NCBI RefSeq assembly: GCF_963576675.1
Contig: NC_088916.1
Location: 3,425,001 to 3,489,000, forward strand
Length of the DNA: 64,000 nucleotides
Origin: Euphorbia lathyris
Taxonomy: Eukaryota > Streptophyta > Magnoliopsida > Malpighiales > Euphorbiaceae
Direction of reading: 5' to 3'
In this document: in pieces, positions 22,416 to 32,571 of the stretch
Numbering within the stretch: the first letter of the stretch is position 1
Layout of the letters: each line of letters begins with the position of its first letter
Made by a program: the position numbers and the translations under genes
Notes under the pieces: model-generated
Databases searched by the model: none
Told to the model about the DNA's origin: nothing
Seen by the model: the letters and a program-made list of their open reading frames with translations, nothing else

Positions 22416-23375
22416 CTAGGTGTAAGCTTCTACTCGCGTTAGGAACTCGAACTCCTTGAGAAATAACCCGTACCTACAAAACGGATTAAGAGCCTCTAAT
22501 AAGTTTAATGAAAGCAGGAGGTCGAATTTAAACATATTATGAAAAAGTTTGGTTTGCTCCCTTTTGGATTCTCTTGGTAGGTCGAAGAGAATGAAAACTT
22601 CTGAGCATGAAGCAAACCTAAACTTTTCTAATTTTTGAGGAAAAGGTAGTTGAGATACACAAGTTTTGATTTGATCTTTTATCTCTATCACATGATTTAG
22701 AATTTCAGATTTTGAACCGGGGTTGCTTACCGCTTCCGGTTCCTCACTTACCTCGAGTGATGCATGTGATAGTGGACTTGGTTCTACCTTTTTGTCATTC
22801 CTCAAGGAGATGGCTTGAGCTGATTCCCTTTGTGGGATTTTTATGTTTTCCTTTATGCCTGGGAGAGCATCTCGAGATTGCTCTTGCATCTCATGGTTTA
22901 TTTGAGCCAATTGGTTGCTCAAGTCCTTGCAAACCTCCTCGTTGATTGTAAGTCGGGCTGATATTCCTTTCAAAAGGGACATCACCTCATCTCGTGAGCT
23001 AGAGGGTTGTGGAGGAACTTGGCTTGCTTGTTCGTAAGGGAACATTCCCAATTCGTTTTCCCTGTGCTCATTAATAAACCTATTTGGAGGCCTCAACGTG
23101 TTAGGGTTCCCGTAGGACAGATTTGAGTGTTGAGGTCTCCTCCAATCACTACCATAAAAGCTGTAAGAATTGGGGTTAGAATTATACCTTTGGTGATTAC
23201 CCATAAAACTTACACTTTCATTGGTGTTGAGGCTCAGTTTCGTCATCAAGATATCCATTTTCTCATTTAAGTCGGCCATGGAGGGATTGGGAGGCTCATT
23301 CTCCAGGGCATGAATGTATTGTCTTGATGGGATAGTAAACTTCTGAGCTTGCCACTCGACTCTTTCTTGCCAATT
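22416..23375 (-). pseudogene. Gag-like remnant of the Athila-like element
   Basis: The open frame has a Met at 23279 (MADLNEKMDILMTKLSLN) but continues upstream without a start to about 23375 (words WQAQKFTIPSRQYIHALENEPPNP), so it is the middle of a longer gag. Residues ~25-60 (YNSNPNSYSFYGSDWRRPQHSNLSYGNPN) resemble the Athila gag segment rich in N, P, W and HPNLSY. A predicted helical stretch follows (SSSRDEVMSLLKGISARLTINEEVCKDLSNQLAQINHEM), probably a coiled coil. The C-terminus (FDLLLSLNLLEALNPF...) runs straight into what should be the end of pol. Confidence 0.75.
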
Positions 23376-23585
23376 TATTGATCAGAGAATGCTGAGAAAA
23401 AGTGAAGTTCTAGCACAAAAGTTGATAAGTAAAAGTATATAGAACAAATACAAAAGATATGAACAAGTATAGAAGTTATAAAGAATTATATATAAACAAG
23501 TATAAACGATATAAACAAAGGATATTCACAAGGAATGCCTAAACTAACAAATCGACCTTTGGTTCGATATTGCAGAAGAAATAAA

Positions 23586-23603
23586 TCCCCGGCAACGGCG
23601 CCA
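23586..23603 (-). promoter_or_regulatory. Primer binding site, tRNA-Asp type
   Basis: On the minus strand the site is TGGCGCCGTTGCCGGGGA, six bases from the end of the 5' LTR. It matches the complement of the tRNA-Asp 3' end including CCA, the primer typical of Athila elements. Confidence 0.93.
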
Positions 23604-23609
23604 AAAACT

Positions 23610-25156
23610 TGATGCGGTTTCTGGGAAACCTCACTAAGGGATAAGTGTACCCCGTCGTTATCAAGTAATAAATTTCTGGTTTAAGTCCAGGTTATCGTCC
23701 ACAGGATTTATTTCTGCAAGTACCGAGCTACTCGATCTCGGATGTTATCTAGGCTTAGGGGGTTTTGAGTTTGGTTTGTTTAATTAATCTACTCCTAGGT
23801 TGAATTATACTAATCCTAGCTAAGTTATCTAATTCTAACTAAATTATCTAAGTTATTCTACGCCTAACTAAGTTACTCTACCCCTAATTGATCTTTTACC
23901 AATGCAATTAACTGAATGAACGTGAAGGGGTACGATGATAACAATGATAGAATGTTTAAACAATTGAATTGAAACTAAGTCGCTTGTGTCCAAGGCGATT
24001 AACCTGACCTATCCTCCTAAAGTCCCTAGTTCGTGATTCCCTTGTAAGGCCGAAACTAGCTCTAAGGCTCAGTAATTTGGGCTTAATCTTCTATAGGGTC
24101 GTCAATCCTATAGGCACTGACTAGGTCAGATTCAGCTCGCAATATGTGCCAACCTAATTTTGGGATTATCGAAAGAGTTAAACCAATCAGACAAAGCGTA
24201 AGACAAAGATTAAAACATCAAAACAATTGAATGAACAAAAAACTATATTATATATCAAAGATGGATGTATTGTCACGAAGTTACAATAAACCTAGAATTC
24301 ATAGCATGTATCAGAGGCTAGACAGAATATAAAAGAAGAAAAATCTCTTTCAGGGAACCTGTCTACCAATGCAGGCGTCTTTCTAGGATTTAAGGATGGA
24401 GCTTGAGCAATCCTCGGTGAACGGAGCTTCGAAGGTATCTTCAATGGAGGTTTGAAGGATATGGAGGAGGTGGAGAGGATTTCTCAAGGTGGAAGCTAAG
24501 GAAATTACAAAAGTAAAAGATATCTAATGTACAATTGAAAATTCCTATTTATAGACGCGTCTCGGGCCTCGTTTTGACCTATTTTCGTGTCCTTGTTGGT
24601 GTAGGCAGACGTGGGGCCGAACGTGGCTTCGTGGGGGCGGAATTGGTCTTTTTGACCAATTCCCGCAGGGCTGCTCGCCGAGCAGGGCTGCTCGCGCCGA
24701 GCAGCCCCCTGCTCGGCGAGCAAAAATGGCCCGTGGGGCCCTGCTCGCCGAGCGTTTTCGCCCGAAGCGTGCTCGATCCAAGCTCGATGAGTTCCGCGAC
24801 CTTTTTCGTCCGACTTCACACCTGCACACGCATAAAAACTCCGGAAAACATTAGTCCAAAAGCCAAATTGATCCGTCAATCGCTTATTTTGAGCAAACGC
24901 TTCGTTTGGTGCGACTTTTGACGGACCAATTAGCTTCAAAAGATAACGGAATTCTAATACGCATGCTATTTCGGCCGTATTTGCCTAAATTGATTACAAA
25001 ACGAGCCTAAACGACGAAAAGTAAATAGAATGTTTTCAATTCCTAACTAACTCACACAAAAGCATTTAAATGCGAGAATTGCTCGCTTATTAGCCAAATA
25101 ACTCTAAAAACCGTCCTAAAACCGTACCCAAAGATAGGGGTTTTTGACCCCTATCA
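23610..25156 (-). mobile_element. 5' LTR of the Athila-like element
   Basis: 1547 bp with the same ends as the 3' LTR. The shorter hairpin array lies at 24671-24754. Confidence 0.93.
24671..24754. repeat. Short version of the CTGCTCG/CGAGCAG hairpin array
   Basis: About four palindrome copies, 84 bp against 167 bp in the other LTR. Confidence 0.88.
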
Positions 25157-25573
25157 GGTGCCAACGGCTCTTTGATCAAAACGCAACGTATCCTGAATGC
25201 ATGCAGGAGGCACTTCACACTCGTGATAGCCCAACGATAAAAGTCTTGCGTAGTTTGCCATCTAATAAGCAGTTCTATTCCTTTCACAGTAAGTATGAAG
25301 GACCTGAATCTCCTAAGTCGCCCAAGGAGCTCTCGATCTCCACTTCTATTATTAAATCACAATATGAATTTTTTGAGAGTCAACTGACATGCAATTGGTG
25401 TAGAATAAGGAATAAAATATGTGTGTTTTATTATAATGTCTGAAATTGACCCAACTTGCCAACGTTATGGGTAAACTTGCTCTAAGCTGCCAACGTTATG
25501 GGTAAATTGTACCATTTTAGACATTAATGGTAAAAATACCCCTTTCAGTAAACGTTAGGGGCATTTTTACATA

Positions 25574-25926
25574 AGTCACTGAACTCTACATTTTACATCT
25601 GTGACCACTAAAACTTCAATTAATGTCTTAAAATGATCGTTGACGGTCTCGAAATAAAAAATTCTAAGAACTAATGATATTTTAAGAAACTTTAATTCTT
25701 AAAAAATTTCATTTTAAGGTTATTTAGGTGTTGTTTGGTTAGGAAAGAAAGTGAATTTTGAGAGAGAGAAAGCTCCAAAAATGGTAATTTTGGAAAATAA
25801 AAAATTTAGTTTCGTGTTAATTCTTGAATATTTTCATTTTGAGACTGTTAAGGGTTATTTTCAGGAGTTAATTAAAATTTAGTAGCCACAAATATAACAA
25901 AATATAAAATTCGGTGATTTTTAGGT
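25574..25926. repeat. Possible MITE
   Basis: The left side (AAGTCACTGAACTCTACATTTTACATC) and the right side reverse-complemented (AAATCACCGAATTTTATATTTTG) are alike, and both have GTGACCACTAAA / GTGGCTACTAAA inside. AT-rich, no coding. Confidence 0.5.
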
Positions 25927-26475
25927 TATATTTTAATGTTAATTGGCCATATCTTAAAAATTGGAAAAGTTAAATGGCCGTGTGTGTAATTTGACCCTAT
26001 ATAGCTGCAAACCCAGAAAAGGAAAGTTATCACAATGTTATATTTACATCATTTCACGTCTGAACTTAAAAAAAATGATTGATCCATTGAACTTTCAAAG
26101 TATCCCGATAGCCTTTCTAAACTTACATAAAATGTTCAATTAGCTTCTAAACTTGCATAAAATGTAATCAATTGATCACTCGGTTGCAGAAAAGTAAGTT
26201 AAATGCGGAAGATGTATTACACGTGTCTTAGAATATTATTATATAATTTAAGAATAGAGTAAAAATGGAGTTATTACTTGCTTAACTATAAACCTTGTAT
26301 TCTCTAATACTACAACCGCAATACCCGATCTTGATTATTTTACATTTTTTAAGACGCGTGCAATACATATTCCGTATCTAACTTTTTTTTTTTGCAACCG
26401 AGTGATCAATTGATTATATTTTACGCAAGTTGTGACGTTCGGGCCAAGTCACTCCAACACTAGGCAAGTGAGGAG

Positions 26476-27609
26476 ATGAACGTGACTATGGTTCAAGTCG
26501 AGCCAAAGAGGACAAAGAAGACCAGGAGAGAGCGATCCCGGTTCAGGGATATCCTTGCTGATTTCAATAGCAGGCTGGACAAAGTGGAGATGTCTTTAGC
26601 CGATGGCCTGGAAAAGTTCGATGAGACAGAGCGGCGACTTAGCGAACTCGACGTAGAGGAGTTGCAGGAAGAAGTGCTTGCTACTGTGAACAAGGCAGCT
26701 GCTGAAAGCGAGGAACGAACCCAAACGCTGGAGGCCGAAGTTGTTTCCTTGCGTCAAGAAGTGGAGAGAATTCTTGGCGAGCTAGTCACAACCAATACAG
26801 AGCTTGCTGAAACAAAGAGGGAATTGGGCGTGTTTAGGCTCGCTCTTAATAGTATTTCTTGTTCATCTATTTCAGGATCGCAGAGAATAGATGTACCGAA
26901 GCCGAAGCCGTATGGAGGAGCCAGGAGCGCCAAAGATATTGACAATTTCTTGTGGTGTTTGAAAAGTATTTCCGAGCACTTGGCATTATGGAGGATGCCC
27001 AGAGGATAGATGCCGTACCTCTCTACCTCAACGAGGCCATGGTATGGTGGCGTCGAAAGGAGCAAGAGATCCAAAGAGGCACTTGCACCATCAACACTTG
27101 GGCCGAATTTCAGAAGGAACTTCATGACCAATTTTATCCAGAATTTCGGGAGTATGAGAAGCGAGCAAGGCTCAGACATCTCAAATAGCGAGGTTCAACC
27201 CGAGACAACATCAAGGAGTTCTCAGATATTCTTTTGGAGTTGCCAAACTATCCGCAGGAGGAGGCCTACTATCTCTTCATGGATGGGTTACAGAATTGGG
27301 CTAGGGAAAAGATCCAGCTTCGGGGTAGTAAGGACTTGTCGTCGGTAATGAGCATTGCTGACTCTTTGATCGATATCCAACGAGATGGAAACCGACAAGA
27401 CAAGGATAGTCCAAGTCAGGTGGTGACAAAAGCAAAGGAAAGAGTGGGGGAGACAGGTAGAAGTCACACTCTTCCAAGACGAACGGAACCGAACAGACGC
27501 AAGGGAAAGACGGCAATTACTCCTCCAAGCAGAATAAAGGAAAGGAGGGGAAGCACATTCCGATAAAATGCTTCTTTTATGAAGGTCCTCACAAAGCTAG
27601 GGACTGCCC
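26476..27609 (+). pseudogene. Chromoviral gag
   Basis: The start at 26476 opens MNVTMVQVEPKRTKK. Residues ~35-120 are heptad-like (LDKVEMSLADGLEKFDETERRLSELD, TLEAEVVSLRQEVERILGEL), a coiled coil as found in some chromoviral gags. A frameshift near 26950 moves to the frame with the capsid motif: EKYFRALGIMEDAQRIDAVPLYLNEAMVWW, FQKELHDQFYPEF. A second shift near 27190 continues ELPNYPQEEAYYLFMDGLQNWAREK. The CCHC knuckle at about 27568-27609 reads CFFYEGPHKARDC, so the second Cys has become Tyr. Non-functional. Confidence 0.87.
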
Positions 27610-27719
27610 GACGAAGAAGATAGCTGCCATGGATAACTGCAATGAACGGAGGTAGACGGAGGACGAGCCAAAGACCCACATAGGTTCGATACAAATCCTG
27701 GGTGCCATTCAAGCAAAGG

Positions 27720-28420
27720 TTGAAGTAGCCAAGGTAGTACGGCCAGGATGCCTGTTCGTGGAAGTAGGCATTAGGGGCAGTACTACCAAAGCTCTTGTTG
27801 ACACAAGGGCAACGAACAACTTCCTAGAAGTAAAAGAAGTAGAGCGCATGGGTGTGCAGTACGCTCGGGAGAAGGGATGGCTCTAGGCCATCAATTCAGG
27901 GCCAAAAGCGATTTTTAGCGTAGCAAGAGGGGTCGTTGTAAAGCTCGGTACGTGGACAGGCCAACTAGACTTCTCTGTGGTTCCGATGGACGATTATAAG
28001 GTTGTCCTTGGAATAGAATTCTTCGACAAAGCCCAAGCAGCAACATTTCTGTCAGCAGATGCGATGTGTATCCTAGAGAGAGGCAACACATGCATGGTGC
28101 CATTGGCACGAGAAAATGTTCCGAAAACAAAACATTTGTCTGCAATGCAGGTAACCAAGGGGCTGAAGAAAGATGAACCAACGTTCCTTATGGCGATCAA
28201 GGAAGAAACAAAGGGGGTCTCAGACCAGGAGATTCCCGTAGTAATAGCTGATGTTCTTGATGAGTTCGCGGACATCATGCCACTGAAGCTTCCGAAGCAG
28301 CTACCACCGAAGAGAGAGGTGAACCACAAGATTGAACTGGTGCCGGGGAGCGTACCAATTTTGGCAGTACCATATAGGATGGCACCGTCGGAGCTTGCGG
28401 AGTTACGAAGCAGTTAGACG
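27720..28420 (+). pseudogene. Chromoviral protease and RT N-terminus
   Basis: Aspartic protease domain: LFVEVGIRGSTTKALVDTRATNNF, where the catalytic D-T-G has become D-T-R (about 27796-27805), so it could not cleave the polyprotein. Downstream are LDFSVVPMDDYKVVLGIEFF and the protease-RT linker. The RT entry motif DIMPLKLPKQLPPKREVNHKIELVPG lies at about 28274-28350. A frameshift or stop near 28415 ends this frame. Confidence 0.86.
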
Positions 28421-29900
28421 AGATGCTGGAGGCTGGGCAGATTCAGCCATCAAAATCACCTTACAGGGCACCAGTGCTGTTTCAGAAAAAGCACGATGGG
28501 TCATTGAGGATGTGCATTGACTACAGGGCCCTCAACAAGGCGACCGTAAAGAACAAGTACCCTATTCCACTGATAGCGGATTTGTTCGACCAACTTGGGG
28601 ATGCGAGGTGGTTCACTGGATTTAAGATCAGGCTACTACTAGGTGCGAGTAGCCGAAGAAGACATGCCGAAGACCGTATGTGTCACGAGGTATAGTTCGT
28701 ATGAATTTCTGGTTATGCCATTCGACTTAACAAATGCCCCAACCACTTTCTGCACACTGATGAACCAGGCACTACGACCGTTCCTGGAAGTTTGTGGTCG
28801 TCTATCTCGACGACATTGTGATTTACAGCCGTTCCTTGGAGGAACACGTCAAACACTTGAGGCAAGTTTTCAAGGTGCTCGGGGAGCACCAACTATATGT
28901 CAAGAAGGAGAAGTGTGCATTTGCCCAACCAGAAGTACCGTTCTTGGGGCAAATTGTTGGAGGAGGCAAACTCCGAATGGATCGAGCGAAGGTTCAGGCG
29001 ATCCTTGAGTGGCAGCCGCCAAAGAAGGTGACAGAGGTGCGATCTTTCCTGGGCCTAGCCAATTATTATCGGAGATTCATAAAGGGGTACTCAGCACTAG
29101 CCGCCCCACTGACCGACTTGCTGAAGAAGGACAAATCGTGGAACTGGAGCGAGAAATGCCAGTCAGCTTTCGAGAAACTTAAGCAATCCATGACGGAGGA
29201 ACCGGTCCTGGTGCTGCCTGATCATAGAAAGCCGTACGAAGTACACACAAACGCTTTCGACTTTGCCATCGGGGGGGAGTTAGCATACAAGATGGTCACC
29301 CAATTTCCTTTGAGAGCAGAAAGTTGAATGAGGCAGAACGGAGGTACACAATTCACGAGAAGGAAATGACAAAAGTGGTCCATTGTTTGCGCCTTTGGAG
29401 GCACTACTTATTAGGCTCCAAGTTCGTGGTGAAAACGGACAATGTGGCAACGAGCTACTTCCTCAATCAGAAGAAGCTCACTCCGAAACAGGTCAGATGG
29501 CAAACGTTTCTGCTCGAATTCGATTTCACTTTGGAGCACAAATCGGAGAAGGCCAATCTGGTGGCCGATGCATTGAGCAGAAAGGGGGAGCTTGCAGCGC
29601 TCTCCCAACTAGAGTTTTCGTGGATGTCAATAGTCCGTGAAGGCCTAGAACAGGATCCACATGCCAAAAGTTTGAGAGAATTGTCCGAGAGTGGTAAGAC
29701 TCATAGGTCCTGGTTGGAAGATGGGTTACTTCTCACCAAAGGTAACAGAGTCTATGTTCCAAGATGGCAAGGACTGAGGAAGATGGTAATTAGAGAGTGT
29801 CACGATTCCCAATGGGCAGGACATCCGGAAGTACACCGAACAACAGCTCTCATCGAACACACATTCTAATGGCAACAGATGCGGGAAGACATTGAATTGT
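28421..29900 (+). pseudogene. Chromoviral RT and RNase H
   Basis: RT words [38 protein letters not shown] and [13 protein letters not shown] appear first; the region with the first catalytic Asp is degraded (GFKIRLL). After two frame changes come MPFDLTNAPTTF and the intact YLDD box (28803-28814). Then [23 protein letters not shown] and RNase H beginning [11 protein letters not shown], where the first acidic residue (usually D-A-S) is altered. It continues YTIHEKEMTKVVHCLRLWRHYLLG, TDNVATSYFL and ADALSRK. Stops and shifts occur at about 28415, 28690 and 29327. Confidence 0.88.
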
Positions 29901-31104
29901 ATGTGAAAACTTACCTTGTATGCCAGCAGGACAAATCGAACAGAATAAGCCCACCGGACTGTTGCAACCGTTGCCGATACTGGAAAGGCCGTGGGAGAGC
30001 ATCTCAATGGATTTTATTACTTGCCTGCCGAAGTCAGAGGCATTTAGCAACATCATGGTAGTAGTGGACATGTTCAGCAAGTACGGGGTTTTCATTCCAG
30101 TGCTGACAAAATTCAACGCTGAATATGCAACCAGGTTGTTCTTCAAGTACGTTGTGAAGTATTTGGGCATTCCGAGAACGATTGTGAGTGATCGAAACAC
30201 CAGATTCATAGGTCATTTTTGGACGAAGCTATTCAAATTGTTGGGATCGGAGTTGAATTTCTCAACAAGTTTTCACCCGAAGACAGATGGCCAGACAGAA
30301 CGAGTGAATGCATTGCTGGAATTATACTTGCGGCACTACATGAGTGCCAATCAGAAAAATTGGGCGAAGTTGCTCGACATTGCCCAGTTTTCGTATAATT
30401 TGCAGAGGACTGAATCAACAGGGGCCAGCCAGTTTGAGATCGTAACAGGGCAGCAGCCGACTACGCCTCAGGACATCGGTGTTGGGATCAAAAGTCTGAA
30501 TCCAGCAGCATTCAAGTTTGCCAAGAGTTGGCAAGAGAGCCGGGAGCTGGCTCGATCTTCTTTGGCCAAAGCAGCAAAGTAGATGAAAAAATGGGCAGAT
30601 GCCAAGAGACGGCATCGTGAGTTTGAGGAAGGAGATATGGTGATGGTGAAACTACTTCCCCATCAAAGCCGATGAATTGCCAAGCTGCACAAGGGGTTAG
30701 TGCGGCGCTACGAGGGGCCGTTTCCGACGGAAAGACGGGTAGGCAAGCTAGCCTACAGGGTCCAATTACCATCTCACTTGGAACTCCATCTAGTGTTCCA
30801 CGTGAGCTATCTCAAGCCCAACTACAAAGATTAGGAAGATCCGATCATGAACGAGTCGCACAGACAGCCCACAGCTATCACGACTCAGCACGACCACGAG
30901 GTAGCCGAAGTATTGGGACATCGGGAAATCAAAGGTAGGGGCAGCCATCCTAGTTATACCGAGTATTTCGTCAAGTGGAAGGGACTTCGGGATAGTGAGG
31001 CAAGTTGGGAGCACGAACTCAGCTTGTGGGACAGTAGGGTATTTTGGACAATTACCACCGAGAAGCAACAAGGTCATTGCTCGTTGGAGTGGGGGAGAGT
31101 GTGA
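29780..31104 (+). pseudogene. Chromoviral integrase with chromodomain
   Basis: The zinc-binding motif has GHPEVH, but its first Cys is replaced (TYLVCQQDK). The catalytic DDE residues are in MDFI (~30007), SDRNT (~30189) and TDGQTER (~30286). The GPF-like C-terminal segment (YEGPFPTERRVGKLAYRVQLPSHLELHLVFHVSYLKP) precedes a chromodomain at about 30898-31020 (EVLGHREIKGRG...YTEYFVKWKGLRDSEASWEHE). Chromodomains guide integration to marked chromatin. Stops at about 29867 (after IEHTF), 30580 and 30833 break the frame. Confidence 0.9.
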
Positions 31105-31931
31105 CGTCCGGGTCAAGTCACTCCAACACTAGGCAACAGGCTCGTAGTGGGCAGGCAACGCGGCACGACACTCTGGGCAGAGAGTGCCTCCCCCTATAGT
31201 GTGTCTTATACCGACTCGGGACCCTCTGGCAGCAGACATTGATATACTCCACATACCACTAGACCACCGATCTCACCTAGACCATCCAACCGACAAGCCA
31301 ATGGTTTAGGGACACTCAAGGGTACTGTATGAGCCTATGAACCTCTTTTGACACGGAAGAAATATAGCTGATTGTGAGAATTGGCAAGGTGCCAAGTGTA
31401 CGGGCCCGTAGGATTCGTCCAGCAGGGACAGCGGGCCCGCCAGTGGCCAACTCAGCCAAGAAGCTTCCTAGAAGCTGCCCACTTAATCTAACACACTCCC
31501 AAAGATTGTAGAACACAGTCATTGACCCAGGAGAAGACTTTGAAGATAAGAAGAAGACTCGGGGGCCAAGGGGGAGAATTGACTTATGGGCTTAGAGGAG
31601 ACTTCAGAGTTGACTTTGACTTGGTGGAGGTTCTGTCACATCACCAGCTTATTTTTCTATAAATAGAGGGCTAGGCTTCATTGTACAAAACACATAGAAA
31701 TTGTACCTTATTACTGTAAAACTATTCTTTGTATCAATAAGAATTACTCTTTTCCTCACTTGCTTGTCTTTGCTAAAATATGTTCTTGTTACTAAAATTA
31801 TTTCGCTGTGCATTTAATCTTGCTTTGCCACAATTACTTAGTAATGTTTTGGGTAGGCCGACTAGCAATCAGAGAAAGCATTGTTAATGCTGCATAAGGT
31901 TCAATTGACGAGAGAAGTTGTACCCGTGACA
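31100..31931 (+). mobile_element. 3' LTR of the chromovirus
   Basis: 832 bp from TGTGACGTCCGGG to CCCGTGACA. The first 36 bp match the 5' remnant at 26431. It contains CTATAAATAGA at 31658-31668, a good TATA box, and polyadenylation-like A/T-rich sequence after it. Confidence 0.88.
31658..31668 (+). promoter_or_regulatory. TATA box of the chromoviral 3' LTR, facing host gene 1
   Basis: CTATAAATAGA points toward the coding start at 32098, about 430 bp away, on the same strand. Whether it drives the host gene is inference. Confidence 0.6.
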
Positions 31932-32097
31932 AAATGCATAAGCTAACTAAACATTTTATACAAATTGAAGGGACTATCAAAAGTTGAGAGTGTCCATCAT
32001 ACTTTTTTGAACAAGTTTAGGCGTCAAATGATGTATTAAGCCGTATATTTAAGTGCAGTGTTCACCGCAACACTAGAAAACACAAACAAGAAAAGAA

Positions 32098-32571
32098 ATG
32101 CTGTTATGCAATCATGTTCAATTTGTGGACTGCTTGCCTTCCTCATCTTACAACTCAACGAACAACTACAAGAAGATGAAGAAGAAGGTGAGGAAGAAGC
32201 TTCACCCTGTATCAACCGTCGCTAAAACGGAAGAAATTAGGGTCTGCACTAACCGGACATGCCGGAGGCAAGGTTCATTTCAGACTCTAGAAATCATTAA
32301 AGATCTCTCCCCTCCTAACATCTCCGTCAATTCAAGCGGTTGTTTGGGCCGTTGTGGTGCCGGCCCTAATGTCGTTTTTCTCCCCCAAGGAATCATCGTT
32401 GGCCACTGCGGCACCGCTGCTTCTGCCGCCCGTGTTATTGCTCGACATTCCGATGATGCTATTGACGATGCCGCGATTCGAAACGCGTTGGACGCTCTTG
32501 CGCTTAGGAAGAGAGCTGAGGCTGAAATTGATCAAGCTAATTTCTCTCAGGCGGAAATCCTTCTTTCTCAG
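32098..32571 (+). CDS. Exon 1 of host gene 1
   Basis: 158 codons, phase 0 at the end (..LLSQ|GTTAAT). It carries the N-terminus, the whole Cys-containing fold and the first TPR helix. Confidence 0.9.

Larger units (their letters stand above)
19059..25156 (-). mobile_element. Athila-like Ty3 non-autonomous LTR retrotransposon (pol deleted)
   Basis: Two long direct repeats (19059-20687 and 23610-25156), each TG...CA, flank 2.9 kb. Next to the right repeat, on the minus strand, lies an 18-nt primer site identical to the complement of plant tRNA-Asp (23586-23603), as used by Athila elements; this fixes the minus orientation. A gag-like frame (22416-23279) and the phrase for the end of pol (ELTDYKVALLG.RQPK, about 22360-22410) are adjacent, so protease, RT, RNase H and integrase are missing. 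The flanks GGTGT (19054-19058) and GGTGC (25157-25161) are the target duplication with one mismatch. It would need proteins supplied by another element. Confidence 0.92.
18621..25573. repeat. Non-autonomous inverted-repeat element, family X copy 1, split by an LTR element
   Basis: The left piece (18621-19053) starts GGAAAAAATGCCCCTAA. The right piece (25162-25573) ends TTAGGGGCATTTTTAC, an inverted match. Both contain the family words CCCTAACGTTGATAAGTTGAGCC and CAACTTGCCAACGTTATGGG, which also occur in copies at 43709-45260 and 50190-50870. The bases next to the inserted element (about 18975-19053 and 25162-25325) are not shared with the other copies and may be captured DNA. No transposase. 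The 9-bp TSD test was not conclusive. Confidence 0.65.
26431..31931 (+). mobile_element. Ty3 chromovirus with deleted 5' LTR
   Basis: Gag, protease, RT, RNase H, integrase and a C-terminal chromodomain are encoded in order, then a purine tract (31086-31099) and a 3' LTR (31100-31931). At the 5' side only the first ~36 bp of the LTR remain (26431-26466, TGTGACGTTCGGGCC) and run directly into the gag leader, so the rest of the 5' LTR and the primer site are gone. Many stops and frameshifts. The lineage within chromoviruses is uncertain, perhaps Galadriel-like. No perfect target duplication is seen (CAAGT at the left, AAATG at the right). Confidence 0.9.
26037..32040. repeat. MULE-type MITE (GGCTTAATACATCATTTG family), split by a chromovirus
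   Basis: Left piece 26037-26430 and right piece 31932-32040 match the two ends of the intact MITE at 60569-60821: TACATCATTT, TAAACTTGCATAAAATGT and, at the right, CAAATGATGTATTAAGCC. The left piece also contains an inner inverted repeat (26147-26232 against 26352-26430, core AATCAATTGATCACTCGGTTGCA) that the shorter copy lacks. The right end is only 57 bp before the start codon of host gene 1. Confidence 0.7.

Noticed and set aside
23586..23603. tRNA-Asp 3' end
   Set aside because: Only the last 18 bases match and they sit next to an LTR; this is a primer binding site, not a tRNA gene.
26431..31931. Plant pararetrovirus insertion
   Set aside because: An integrase, a chromodomain and LTRs are present, and no movement-protein motif is seen; it is a Ty3 chromovirus.
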